A stretch of DNA of 52,531 bases from Faecalitalea cylindroides ATCC 27803 (GCF_000469305.1 NZ_KI270948.1:1-52531); one strand, 5' to 3'. Numbered from the stretch's first letter, positions 26,657 to 34,889 are shown. The notes: a model not told the origin generated them from the letters alone. Numbers and translations are program-made.

Positions 26657-27199
26657 CTACTCCTCGAATAATTCTTCATCATCACTTCGCTGTTTAGGAA
26701 GCTGTGGTAATTCTTTTAGTGTTTCTAATTGAAAGGCATCTAAAAATTCATCTGTAACAGTATACAACAATGGCTTTCCTACCACATCCAGGCGATCTTT
26801 GGCCTCGATTAAATTATGGGCTTGCAGTTTTTTTAACATCATTTCGCAATTAACACCGCGTATTTCTTCAATTTCTACACGTGTAATAGGTTGTTTGTAG
26901 GCAATAATGGCCAAAGTTTCAAGAGCAGCCTGTGATAAAGATACCTGCTTGAATTGTTCAAATAGTCTTTGGGCATAAGGATAAATGCATTCTTTTGACA
27001 CAAATTTAAATCTAGAAGCATATTCAACAAGCTCAAAACCATGATGTATATCAGAATATTCTTCTTTCAACTTCTGTATATTTGATAGGATTGCTTCTTT
27101 ATCATCGACTTGGAGGCTTTCCATGATTTGTTCAATGCTTAAACCTTCATCACCGCTTAAGAATATCAATCCTTCAATGATTGCCTTTTGATTATCCAT
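26657..27199 (-). CDS. scpB: Segregation and condensation protein ScpB
   Basis: This kleisin-associated subunit of 180 residues belongs to the SMC condensin complex. It consists of paired winged-helix domains; the second contains ALETLAIIAYKQPITRVEIEEIRGVN, the family signature. Its start overlaps the scpA stop (TAATG). smc itself is outside the window. Confidence 0.93.
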   Translation of the reverse strand: MDNQKAIIEGLIFLSGDEGLSIEQIMESLQVDDKEAILSNIQKLKEEYSDIHHGFELVEYASRFKFVSKECIYPYAQRLFEQFKQVSLSQAALETLAIIAYKQPITRVEIEEIRGVNCEMMLKKLQAHNLIEAKDRLDVVGKPLLYTVTDEFLDAFQLETLKELPQLPKQRSDDEELFEE

Positions 27200-27930
27200 T
27201 ATTCAATCCCTCTTTTCACATAGATATGATCTTCTGAGTCAATCGTAAAATCTAACCATTTTTGATGAATCAAATCAAGAATGGATAAAAAAGTCACGAT
27301 AACCATATGCAGTGAAGAACAATCATCACATAATGTTTCAAATAATATCGTATCATTTGAATCTTTTAATCTTTCTTTGATCTGTTCAAGTCTTTCTTCT
27401 ACGGAAAGTTCTTTGATCGTTACCTTGGTCTCATATGGTTTCAATAAGATCATGCGTTGCAAAACACGATTCATCGCTTTTAATAATTCATATGGACTTT
27501 GGTTTTCCAGTGTATCACTTTCAATAGGAATTGACCATTGTTCGACTAGAGGTGATACAGGTCTTGTAAAATGTTTTTGACGATTTTCGTAATCGATCCT
27601 TAACTTTTCACTGATTTCTTTATACTTCTGATATTCGACCAATCGAGCTACCAGTTTTGTTCTTTGATCTTCTTCATATTCTTCTTCGACCTGAACTTCT
27701 TCTCTTGGTAAAAGTTTCTTTGATTTATATTCAATCAAACTTGCTAATTCACTCAAATACTCACTGGCAATTTCTAGATGAAGATCTTTCATTTGATGAA
27801 TGAACTCAATATATTGCGTTGTCAATACATTCATATCCAAATCAAAAAGATCCAGTTTATTTTCTTTGATTAAGTGCAGCATCAGATCCAATGGACCTTC
27901 AAACTGATCGATCGTAACTGTAAACTTCAT
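27199..27930 (-). CDS. scpA: Segregation and condensation protein ScpA (kleisin)
   Basis: This 243-residue kleisin bridges SMC heads and binds ScpB, acting in chromosome organisation. The N-terminal FEGPLDLMLHLIKENKLDLFDLDM is the classical ScpA start, and the C-terminal winged helix is present. The ATG at 27928-27930 has AGGTGAT upstream; an in-frame ATG at 27939 precedes it without suitable spacing. It is the first gene of the scpA-scpB-rluB-rsmE-mtaB-murE unit. Confidence 0.93.
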   Translation of the reverse strand: MKFTVTIDQFEGPLDLMLHLIKENKLDLFDLDMNVLTTQYIEFIHQMKDLHLEIASEYLSELASLIEYKSKKLLPREEVQVEEEYEEDQRTKLVARLVEYQKYKEISEKLRIDYENRQKHFTRPVSPLVEQWSIPIESDTLENQSPYELLKAMNRVLQRMILLKPYETKVTIKELSVEERLEQIKERLKDSNDTILFETLCDDCSSLHMVIVTFLSILDLIHQKWLDFTIDSEDHIYVKRGIE

Positions 27931-27946
27931 AAAAATCACCTATAAT

Positions 27947-27976
27947 AGTATATCAGATATAATCTAGCCGTTAAAG
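27947..27976 (-). promoter_or_regulatory. Extended -10 promoter upstream of scpA
   Basis: On the minus strand, TGATATACT (27947-27955) is an extended -10 element. TTTAAC 17 bases upstream is a weak -35. The gap to the scpA ATG is about 16 bases, giving a very short leader. Confidence 0.5.
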
Positions 27977-28070
27977 CGAAAATGATTGAATGTCGAGAAT
28001 GGATTTTCACGTTTTTTACTACTGTTTTAAACCTTTCTATGTTACTATATATCCACATAAGGGGGTAAAT

Positions 28071-28793
28071 ATGAAAAGAGCTTTTGTCTATTTTCTTATC
28101 GCAATATTCTTATTATTGGTTGTACAGCCTAATATCCAAACAAGTGATGTAGACAAAAATAATCGTGTGCCTACCAATACAACCAATTCAATCACTACAA
28201 ATGAAAATGCCGATATTCCTCAATCCGAATCAAAAGCTACGATTTGTATTGACCCTGCAAATGGAGGAACGGACACAGGTTATGTTGTTGATGAAAATAC
28301 TAGTGAAAAAGATATCAACCTTACCATAAGTTTAAAGATTGGCGAAGCACTTCAACAGGCCGGTTACAATGTTGTCTATACTCGAACCGATGACAACTTT
28401 GAAACTTATTCCAGTGAAGATGACTCCGCAAAAGCAAGAATCAATCTGGCAATCGATCAAAACGCAGATTATTTTATCAGTGTTCAAATGAACAATGATG
28501 AAGACCGATTGACAAAGGGATATTCCCTATTTACACAATCAAATGAAGATATGATCAACCTTGCACAAGCAATATCTGAGAAATTGAATAATTTAAGTTA
28601 TTCAACATTTGGTGGATTGGATAGTGATCATTATGCCAACTTTCCTATCCTGCAAGATCGAGATCTTCCTTCAGTTTTATTAGAACTTGGTTATTTAACG
28701 AATGCAGATGATCTAACAAATCTTACAGATGAAAGTTTTCAAAATAAAATAGCCTATGCAATTGCCGAAGCTTTTGTTGAAACAATCAACTAA
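28071..28793 (+). CDS. N-acetylmuramoyl-L-alanine amidase-like protein with lost zinc ligands
   Basis: This 240-residue protein has an N-terminal signal anchor (about residues 4-19), a polar linker (20-55) and an Amidase_3-type domain (56-240). The fold markers are there: CIDP at 59-62, SEKDINL at 78-84, ISV at 136-138 and LLELGYLTN at 203-211. The two histidines that coordinate zinc in active family members are replaced by Asn64 (in PANGG, normally GHGG) and Gln139 (in SVQMN, normally SIHAN). The zinc glutamate (Glu79) and the catalytic glutamate (Glu205) remain. Hydrolysis by the usual mechanism is therefore unlikely; a binding or regulatory role at the cell wall is an inference. The ATG at 28071 follows AAGGGGGT. 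Confidence 0.82.
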   Translation: MKRAFVYFLIAIFLLLVVQPNIQTSDVDKNNRVPTNTTNSITTNENADIPQSESKATICIDPANGGTDTGYVVDENTSEKDINLTISLKIGEALQQAGYNVVYTRTDDNFETYSSEDDSAKARINLAIDQNADYFISVQMNNDEDRLTKGYSLFTQSNEDMINLAQAISEKLNNLSYSTFGGLDSDHYANFPILQDRDLPSVLLELGYLTNADDLTNLTDESFQNKIAYAIAEAFVETIN

Positions 28794-28806
28794 AGCTTCT
28801 TTTTTT
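28767..28806 (+). terminator. Intrinsic terminator overlapping the amidase-like gene end
   Basis: GAAGCTTT (28767-28774) pairs with AAAGCTTC (28792-28799) and GTTGA with TCAAC inside, followed by T7. The last codons of the gene form half of the stem. Confidence 0.92.
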
Positions 28807-28835
28807 ATAAAAACCTTTCCTAATGAAGTGGAAAT

Positions 28836-28844
28836 TGATATAAT
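28836..28844 (+). promoter_or_regulatory. Extended -10 promoter for the Nudix-led gene cluster
   Basis: TGATATAAT (28836-28844) is a perfect extended -10 element. There is no good -35. It lies between the preceding terminator and the Nudix start. Confidence 0.6.
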
Positions 28845-28865
28845 CATGAAAAGGAATGAAAAGAA

Positions 28866-29384
28866 ATGAAAGAGAAAGAAAATATTGTTTATAAAGGAAA
28901 AATATTTGATTTAATTCAAAAAGATGTCGTAATCAACGATAAGATCTATCAACGTGATATCATTCGCCATCCAGGTGGTGTTGGTGTTCTGGTTACAAAA
29001 GAAGGTAAGATATTGTTTGTTAAACAATTTCGTCATGCGATCAATAAGGAAACTTTAGAAATTCCTGCCGGAAAACTTGAATACGGTGAAGATCCTAAAA
29101 CTTGTGGAATGCGTGAGTTAAATGAAGAGGCATATCTAGAATGTGAAGAATTACAATTAATTACTTCCATTGTCAGCACGCCTGGTTTCTGTGATGAGCG
29201 TATATGGATCTATGAAGCTATTCATCCAAAGCTCACAACTCATCATTTAACACAAGATGAAGATGAAAACATTGATTTAGTTTGGCTGAATATCAATGAA
29301 GCATATCAAATGATCTTGGATCAAAAAATTGATGATGCTAAAACAATCATAGCTATACAGTATGCGTTTATAAATAGAAAGTAG
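28866..29384 (+). CDS. Nudix hydrolase (ADP-ribose pyrophosphatase-like)
   Basis: This 172-residue Nudix protein is of the ADP-sugar pyrophosphatase type. The Nudix box runs from about 77 to 99: Gly, Glu six residues later, then RELNEEAYL. The usual glycine near the end of the box is tyrosine. Upstream FVKQFRHAINKETLEIPAGKLE matches ADP-ribose hydrolases. The probable role is cleavage of ADP-ribose or ADP-sugars. It is the first of four close-packed genes; the ATP-grasp gene follows after 14 bases. Confidence 0.85.
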   Translation: MKEKENIVYKGKIFDLIQKDVVINDKIYQRDIIRHPGGVGVLVTKEGKILFVKQFRHAINKETLEIPAGKLEYGEDPKTCGMRELNEEAYLECEELQLITSIVSTPGFCDERIWIYEAIHPKLTTHHLTQDEDENIDLVWLNINEAYQMILDQKIDDAKTIIAIQYAFINRK

Positions 29385-29398
29385 AGGATAAAAAGATT

Positions 29399-30589
29399 AT
29401 GAATTTTGTTTTTATTTCACCCAATTATCCAGAAAATTACTGGTTATTTTGTAGAGGATTAAAAAAATACGGAGCCACAGTACTTGCTATTGTTGATACT
29501 CCATACGATTCATTAAAAGATGAGCTTAAAGCTAATATTGATGAATGTTATGTCGTATCAAGTTTCAATGACTACGATCAAATGGTAAAAGCTGTTGGAT
29601 ATTTTACCTTTAAATATGGAAAGATTGACTGGATTGAATCCAATAATGAAGCTTGGCTTACTTTGGATGCGAAATTACGTGATGATTTTAACGTCAAGAC
29701 TGGCTTTGATTTTAAAACGATCAATGAATATCAATCAAAATCAGCCATGAAAAAATACTATGCTAAAGCGAATATTCCTACAGCTCGATATACACTTGTT
29801 GATTCATTGGAAAATGCATTAAATTTTGCACATGAAGTTGGATATCCTCTTGTATTAAAACCAGACCATGGTGTTGGCGCCAGCTTTACATATACGATTA
29901 ATTGCGATGAAGACCTTAATACATATTATAAACAGACTTTGAATCAACAAATGATCTTAGAAGAATATGTAGATGGTGAAGTATTCACATTAGATGGCGT
30001 TTGTGATCAAAACGGTGATATTCGATATATAAACTCTCTAGAATATGTTGGCAATTGCATGGATAGCGTTCTTTACCAACAAAGCATTGGTGCCTATACT
30101 GCTTTTTCAATCAAGGATGAATATAAAAATGTTGTACAGGAAACCATTCATGCTTTTCAATTGAAAAACCGATTCTTTCATTGTGAATTTTTTAGATTAA
30201 ATAAAGCTAAAAAAGGATTAGGGAAAAAAGGAGCCATCATTGGCTTAGAAGTCAATTTTAGACCACCTGGAGGATTTGCCCCAGATTTAATGAATTATGC
30301 CGGAAGCATTGACGTATATGAGATCTGGGCAAAAGTTTTACTAACTCAGGACGGATATTTTGATTTAAAAGAGCGAAAATCGTCTGGTTTTGCAGGCCGA
30401 AGAGATTCTATTAATTATAAATATACGGTTGAAGAGATTGAAACAATGTACAAGAAAAATCTAATTGAGACAAAATATCTTCCACCAGCTTATGCCGCAA
30501 CAATGGGAAACTGTACAATTATAGCTAGATTTGATACTCTTAAAGAGCGAGAAGACTTCTATAGAGATGCGCTTGCCATAGCTGAATAG
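29399..30589 (+). CDS. ATP-grasp ligase of unknown substrate
   Basis: This 396-residue soluble protein has an N-terminal pre-ATP-grasp domain (about 1-105) and an ATP-grasp fold (about 110-310). The nucleotide-binding KPDHGVGA loop is at about 154-161. A central EEYVDGEVFTLDG stretch follows, and a metal-binding GLEVNFRPPGG motif lies near 282-292. Such enzymes join a carboxylate to an amine or thiol using ATP. Neither substrate is apparent. The flanking Nudix, esterase and phosphoesterase genes suggest one small-molecule pathway. It is not a carbamoyl-phosphate synthase or a biotin carboxylase: the length and architecture differ. Confidence 0.8.
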   Translation: MNFVFISPNYPENYWLFCRGLKKYGATVLAIVDTPYDSLKDELKANIDECYVVSSFNDYDQMVKAVGYFTFKYGKIDWIESNNEAWLTLDAKLRDDFNVKTGFDFKTINEYQSKSAMKKYYAKANIPTARYTLVDSLENALNFAHEVGYPLVLKPDHGVGASFTYTINCDEDLNTYYKQTLNQQMILEEYVDGEVFTLDGVCDQNGDIRYINSLEYVGNCMDSVLYQQSIGAYTAFSIKDEYKNVVQETIHAFQLKNRFFHCEFFRLNKAKKGLGKKGAIIGLEVNFRPPGGFAPDLMNYAGSIDVYEIWAKVLLTQDGYFDLKERKSSGFAGRRDSINYKYTVEEIETMYKKNLIETKYLPPAYAATMGNCTIIARFDTLKEREDFYRDALAIAE

Positions 30590-30603
30590 AAAGGATCTTT
30601 AAA

Positions 30604-31353
30604 TTGATATTAAAATTTGATTTATATATGTCTAGATTGCATCAGGAACGTACAATTCATATGTATCTTCCAGATGATTATTTAGTTACAAAAAAAAGAT
30701 ATCCTGTTCTTTATATGTTCGATGGTCACAATCTATTTAATGATGAAGATGCAACATATGGAAAGTCCTGGAATCTAGAACAACAGATTCGCTGGAATCA
30801 TAAAGAACTTATTGTTGTTGGACAAGAATGTTCACATGATGGTAATGCCCGTCTAGATGAATATGGTCCCTGGCCCTTTGCAGACGAAAACTTTGGAATT
30901 TTTGAAGGTAAAGGAGAAGCGACTATGCACTTCTTTGTCGAAGAGTTAAAGCCTTACATTGACCATCATTTCCCTACTTTGCCAGATCGAGATCATACGT
31001 GGATCGGAGGCAGCAGTTGTGGTGGACTCATGGCTTATTTTGCAGGTGTATTCTATAGCCATATTTATTCTAAATCACTTGTTATTTCTCCATATTTTCA
31101 ACCAGTAGAAGAATATTTATATTGGGATACAGAAAGTGCTTATGTTCATGATGGCAGTTGCATGTATATGTCATGGGGAGCTTTAGAAGGTGGGAAACAT
31201 TCGTTTATTCGCGAAACAAAGATTTGCACAGAACTAGCTAATAAATTGATCAATAAAGGTGTTTATATTCAATTTAATGTAAAGCCAGAAGGCAGACACA
31301 GAGAAAGTGACTGGGAAAAGGAAGCATCTACCTTCCTAAATTTCCTGCTTTGA
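30604..31353 (+). CDS. Alpha/beta hydrolase of the putative esterase (PF00756-like) family
   Basis: This 249-residue soluble hydrolase has a nucleophile elbow G-S-S-C-G at 136-140, with Ser138 as the likely nucleophile and His232 (GRHRESDW) as the likely catalytic histidine. The YPVLYMFDGHNLF strand-loop (33-45) is typical of the esterase D / enterochelin esterase-like family. There is no signal peptide. The start is a TTG with AAGGA eight bases upstream. It begins 14 bases after the ATP-grasp gene and its stop sits at the start of the phosphoesterase gene. Confidence 0.8.
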   Translation: MILKFDLYMSRLHQERTIHMYLPDDYLVTKKRYPVLYMFDGHNLFNDEDATYGKSWNLEQQIRWNHKELIVVGQECSHDGNARLDEYGPWPFADENFGIFEGKGEATMHFFVEELKPYIDHHFPTLPDRDHTWIGGSSCGGLMAYFAGVFYSHIYSKSLVISPYFQPVEEYLYWDTESAYVHDGSCMYMSWGALEGGKHSFIRETKICTELANKLINKGVYIQFNVKPEGRHRESDWEKEASTFLNFLL

Positions 31354-31358
31354 TAAAA

Positions 31359-32435
31359 ATGGATCGCAGTGTTAAAGTAAAACGACTTCAATCCCCCTCT
31401 AAAGGAAGAACAATTTGTATCAGCGATATACACGGCAATTTGAATATTTATAAAAAATTGTTGAATAAAGTAAAATATCAACCGGGCATAGACCGGTTGA
31501 TGCTTTTGGGAGATCTTGTTGAAAAGGGAGAAAAAAACCTGGAAACACTTCACTTTGTGATGAATCAAGCCAAACATGAAGATGTACATGTTATTATGGG
31601 AAACTGTGATTTTATCTGTAAGAATGTGCTTTTCGCCTATCGACTGGATTTTTTAAAAGATGTTCTCTTACAAAGAAAACAATCTTTAATCCATGAAATG
31701 GCAAATCAAATTGGTATTTCTTTAGATATAAATACTGATATGAGCTGGTATACACATGAAATTCGCAAACACTTTTTAGATGAACTATGTTTTTGTAATG
31801 ATCTACCTCATGTCATTGACACGGATTCGCATATCTATGCACATGCAGCTATCATGAATGAAACTACATTTGGCGATGATTTTAGAGAAGTTATGACAAC
31901 ACATTTCTTTTTAAATAAAAACATGCATTTTCATAAAAAAGTCATTGTTGGTCATCTTCCAGTTACTGAATATTGTCATTCCATTGCCTCATTCGATCCA
32001 ATCTATGATGGAAGTACAAATGTATATTCCATTGATGGTGGTAATGTCGTAAAAAAAGCAGGACAGTTAAATGCTCTGATTTTTGATAAAAATATCGTTA
32101 ATGTTGAAAGCGTGGATGAATTACCAGAAGTTGAAGTTATTGAAACGGTCTTGGAAAATAATCAAATTCCTCTGTTTGTCACATGGAATACATCACAAAT
32201 TAAAGTTTTGAAGACAACTTCGAAACAATCGTTAGTTTATAATTCATTTTTAAATCGAACTTTCTGGGTTGAGAATGAATTCATTCAAGATTTTAAGGCA
32301 ACAGATTATACAAATTATCAGATACCATTAACCAAAGGAGAAACAGTAAAACTTGTTTGTCTCTATCAAGATAAAGCTCAAGTTAAAAAAAATGGCGTTC
32401 TTGGCTGGACATATCAAAAAAATTTAAAGATATAA
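31359..32435 (+). CDS. Metallophosphoesterase with C-terminal SH3-like domain
   Basis: The protein has about 358 residues. The calcineurin-like core shows D-x-H (Asp23, His25), GDLVEKG (Asp52) and GNCD (Asn82, Asp84) in place of GNH(D/E). Later histidines such as VGHLPVT near 205 complete the metal site. The last 60 residues (TKGETVKLVCLY...GVLGWTYQKNL) look like a bacterial SH3 domain. There is no signal peptide, so the SH3-like part is apparently intracellular. The ATG at 31359 is six bases past the esterase stop; an in-frame TTG at 31350 overlaps it. Bacterial phosphoesterases of this group act on phosphoproteins or nucleotides; the substrate here is unknown. Confidence 0.78.
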   Translation: MDRSVKVKRLQSPSKGRTICISDIHGNLNIYKKLLNKVKYQPGIDRLMLLGDLVEKGEKNLETLHFVMNQAKHEDVHVIMGNCDFICKNVLFAYRLDFLKDVLLQRKQSLIHEMANQIGISLDINTDMSWYTHEIRKHFLDELCFCNDLPHVIDTDSHIYAHAAIMNETTFGDDFREVMTTHFFLNKNMHFHKKVIVGHLPVTEYCHSIASFDPIYDGSTNVYSIDGGNVVKKAGQLNALIFDKNIVNVESVDELPEVEVIETVLENNQIPLFVTWNTSQIKVLKTTSKQSLVYNSFLNRTFWVENEFIQDFKATDYTNYQIPLTKGETVKLVCLYQDKAQVKKNGVLGWTYQKNLKI

Positions 32436-32450
32436 GATCATCTAGATAGT

Positions 32451-32479
32451 TTGACAGATTTAAATTTATATGTTTATAT
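32451..32479 (+). promoter_or_regulatory. Strong promoter with no open reading frame downstream
   Basis: TTGACA (32451-32456), 17 bases, TTATAT (32474-32479), with the TG of an extended -10 at 32471-32472. Only about 75 bases of non-coding sequence follow before a terminator, so it appears to drive a small RNA. Confidence 0.7.
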
Positions 32480-32485
32480 TTCATT

Positions 32486-32558
32486 GTACGTACTTAGACA
32501 TGGTTTTCTGGCCGCTCGAGGCTGGATGTGCAGATTGATGCAGAGCCATGTCTTTTTA
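32486..32558 (+). ncRNA. Candidate structured small RNA with three-way junction
   Basis: The predicted transcript of about 70 nt has a closing stem AGACATGG (32496-32503) / CCATGTCT (32546-32553) that runs into T5. Inside it is a 7-bp arm (32507-32513 with 32520-32526; loop GCTCGA) and a 4-bp arm TGCA/TGCA (32529-32532 with 32539-32542; loop GATTGA). The closing stem and T-run make its own terminator. I do not recognise a known RNA family, and the signal recognition particle RNA signature is absent. It could also be only an elaborate terminator for the upstream cluster, but the dedicated promoter argues for a gene. Confidence 0.55.
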
Positions 32559-32561
32559 TAT

Positions 32562-32613
32562 GAAAAAATCTCACCATTATAGACTAAGAATTTAATCTAT
32601 GTTGGCGAGATTT
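32562..32613 (-). terminator. Long hairpin terminator of the threonine aldolase gene
   Basis: AAATCTCACCA (32566-32576) pairs with TGGCGAGATTT (32603-32613) over 11 bp, with an inner ATAGA/TCTAT stem. On the minus strand it ends in T6. Confidence 0.88.
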
Positions 32614-32616
32614 CTA

Positions 32617-33654
32617 TTATTTATCTAATTCTTTTGCGATATATAAGCATTTACAAAGTTCTTTTACATCTTCTTCACTTGTATTCCAGCTTGTAACTAA
32701 ACGCACAGATAAAAAATCATCCTGTTTATTCCAAATTTCAAAATCAACCATCTTTGATAAGTAATCATACTGTTCTAATGTTAAATTTAAGAAAATTTGG
32801 TTTGTTGAGCTTTTCATTAGAAATGGATACCCAAGATTATGCGCATACGCCTGGATTCTTTGAGCCATTTCATTTTCGTGTTTAGCAACTCTAAAGAAAG
32901 CTCCATCATAAAATAAACCAACAAACTGTAAACCTAGAAGCCATCCTTTTGCCATCATGGCTCCATCTTGCTTCATGACAAAACGGAAATTTTGCGCTAA
33001 ATCCTTGTTTGAAAATACGACAGCTTCTCCCATTAAGGCGCCATTTTTAGTTCCTCCAATATAGAAGACATCACACCATTTAGCTATATCATTCAGTGTG
33101 TAGTCAACTCCGGATTCTAAAGCTGCTCCTAAACGTGCTCCATCCATCATCAAATAAAGTCCTAATTTATCACAGGCTGCCCTTAATGATTCTAATTCTT
33201 CTCTAGTATAAACAGTACCAAATTCTGTAGAGTTTGAAATATATACTAATTTCGGATAAACCATATGCTCATATGTCATCATATGATCGTTAAAGCATTT
33301 TTCAATCTGTGAAGCATGTAATTTACCATCTGAATTGGGTAATTCAATTACTTTATGACCAGTAGCTTCAACAGATCCGGTTTCATGTGTTGAAATATGT
33401 CCGGAATCACAAGCTATAACAGCTTCATACGGACGTAAAATTGATTTAATGATCGTTAAATTTGTTAATGTACCACCTGAAATAAATTGAATATCAACTT
33501 CTGTATCAGGCATATTTGCCTGAATCAAAGTTCTAGCCTGTTCACAATATTTGTCTAATCCATATCCAGGATGGCTATCATAATTTGTCTTGCTTAATAA
33601 ATCTAAAATTTCAGGAATACATCCCTGTCCATAATCGTTACGGAAAAATAACAT
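32617..33654 (-). CDS. ltaE: Low-specificity L-threonine aldolase
   Basis: This 345-residue PLP enzyme cleaves L-threonine or allo-threonine to glycine and acetaldehyde. The PLP lysine is Lys203 in YIGGTKNGAL. The cofactor-binding aspartate and arginine are Asp171 and Arg174 (MMDGARLGAAL), and His90 stacks on the ring (HISTHETG). Length is normal. It is transcribed alone, with an extended -10 promoter (33684-33692) and a strong terminator. Substrate stereochemistry cannot be told from the sequence. Confidence 0.9.
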   Translation of the reverse strand: MLFFRNDYGQGCIPEILDLLSKTNYDSHPGYGLDKYCEQARTLIQANMPDTEVDIQFISGGTLTNLTIIKSILRPYEAVIACDSGHISTHETGSVEATGHKVIELPNSDGKLHASQIEKCFNDHMMTYEHMVYPKLVYISNSTEFGTVYTREELESLRAACDKLGLYLMMDGARLGAALESGVDYTLNDIAKWCDVFYIGGTKNGALMGEAVVFSNKDLAQNFRFVMKQDGAMMAKGWLLGLQFVGLFYDGAFFRVAKHENEMAQRIQAYAHNLGYPFLMKSSTNQIFLNLTLEQYDYLSKMVDFEIWNKQDDFLSVRLVTSWNTSEEDVKELCKCLYIAKELDK

Positions 33655-33683
33655 TGTATATTCCTCCTTTCAGTAACGGTTTT

Positions 33684-33692
33684 ATTATATCA
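33684..33692 (-). promoter_or_regulatory. Extended -10 promoter of ltaE
   Basis: On the minus strand TGATATAAT is a perfect extended -10 element about 30 bases upstream of the ATG. The remainder of 33693-33838 is AT-rich; it holds a weak AAAAAGT/ACTTTTT hairpin and no gene I can support. Confidence 0.6.
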
Positions 33693-33838
33693 CAGATAAA
33701 ATAATGCGAAAAGAACACATCAGGTATGTCCTATATTGAAAAAAGTCATAACTTTTTGAAATTATTTCTGACTAGAAATATTTTAATTCTATTTGTTAGA
33801 TATCGTACTTAAACACCTTTTTCTAAATTAGGATTTTT

Positions 33839-34183
33839 CTATCCTATAAAAACATTGTAAATCACTACAACATAGACAAATACTGCGGTTAAGCAGGTTA
33901 TAATAAAACCGCCTTTGTCTCTATTATTTTTATATTCTACACTTCTTAATAGTAATAGAGTGGCAAGTGATACAAGCATAATTGTATTTGCAATGTCAAA
34001 GGGAAGAATTTTCACTAATCCTAATGTAGCAAAAAGCATTGTTATTATAGATAAAATGATTTTTGCGATTTTCATACAATCACACCCCTTTGTAAAAATT
34101 TTAAGATTCCCTTTTGTGTATTTAAGTTTTTCGTTATTTTCTATTTTATTGTTTATTGCGCCTAATTGTGATAACTTCCCCAT
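33839..34183 (-). CDS. Small membrane protein of unknown function (possibly DUF3953-like)
   Basis: The conserved-looking part is 78 residues with three hydrophobic segments (starting MKIAKIILSIITMLFATLGLV, then IANTIMLVSLATLLLL, then IITCLTAVFVYVVVIYNVF). It begins at an ATG at 34075 with AAGGGG upstream. An in-frame ATG at 34183 with an equally good AAAGGAG would add 36 hydrophilic residues. Both starts may be used. The three-helix layout resembles small Bacillus membrane proteins of the DUF3953 type, but I am not sure of this. No function can be given. Confidence 0.55.
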   Translation of the reverse strand: MGKLSQLGAINNKIENNEKLKYTKGNLKIFTKGCDCMKIAKIILSIITMLFATLGLVKILPFDIANTIMLVSLATLLLLRSVEYKNNRDKGGFIITCLTAVFVYVVVIYNVFIG

Positions 34184-34213
34184 CTATTTTCTCCTTTGTA
34201 ACACAATGATTTT

Positions 34214-34873
34214 CTAAATATACTTACTAGCCTCTTTAATGCTAAGCTTTGCCATATTCTCTTTATGTGATTGAATGAATTTTCTGACCCATTCCGGATT
34301 CGTTTTAGAATAATCTCTTAAAGCCCATCCTATAGCTTTATTGATGAAAAATTCATCGCTATTAAGGTTGTTTACAAGGATCTGTTCCAATAGTTTCGTA
34401 TTGGTTTTCTCTTTTCTTCCAAGCTGGTGATCTATCGCTAATCTTCTTACCCAAAAATTTGGATCTTTTGACCATGCTAACATTAAACTATCTACTCGTG
34501 GATCATTCAACCCAATGGTTCCAATTACTTGATCAAAGAAATCAATTGTATCCCACCATTGTTTATTCCTAATATAATTTTCAATTTTAGAAATGTCTTC
34601 ATAACTTAAAAATTTATTGAGCTTGATCAAGTAATCATATACAAGATATTGAAATTCTCGATGTTCATCTTGAAAACATTGATTCAGAAAATTCCAATCC
34701 ACTTGTTTTGATTGCTTCTCTTCTTTTAGAAAGTCCTTGTATAAAGATTTTCGTATAGGTGTTGGAATTCCGTAAAATTTAAACATATTTCGCATATATT
34801 TAGACATTTCTATTGCCTTTTCAGAATTGGAATATTGTTCAAAAAGAATTCTCATTTTATTGTATTTATCCAT
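34214..34873 (-). CDS. AlkD-like DNA alkylation repair protein
   Basis: This 219-residue all-helical HEAT-repeat-type protein of the DNA alkylation repair (AlkC/AlkD) family removes alkylated bases as a glycosylase in characterised members. Helical repeats run throughout. The segment WVRRLAIDHQLGRKEKTN (about 141-158) and the AIGWALRDYSKTNPEWV stretch (about 179-195) carry the conserved tryptophan, aspartate and arginine of the active cleft. The ATG at 34871-34873 follows AGAGG. The next gene begins 30 bases on. Confidence 0.85.
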   Translation of the reverse strand: MDKYNKMRILFEQYSNSEKAIEMSKYMRNMFKFYGIPTPIRKSLYKDFLKEEKQSKQVDWNFLNQCFQDEHREFQYLVYDYLIKLNKFLSYEDISKIENYIRNKQWWDTIDFFDQVIGTIGLNDPRVDSLMLAWSKDPNFWVRRLAIDHQLGRKEKTNTKLLEQILVNNLNSDEFFINKAIGWALRDYSKTNPEWVRKFIQSHKENMAKLSIKEASKYI

Positions 34874-34889
34874 AAACATCCTCTATTGA

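Noticed and set aside
32486-32558. Signal recognition particle RNA or a known riboswitch
   Set aside because: The conserved GGAA-loop/AGCAGC signature of SRP RNA is missing. The convergent gene order leaves no downstream gene for a riboswitch to control.
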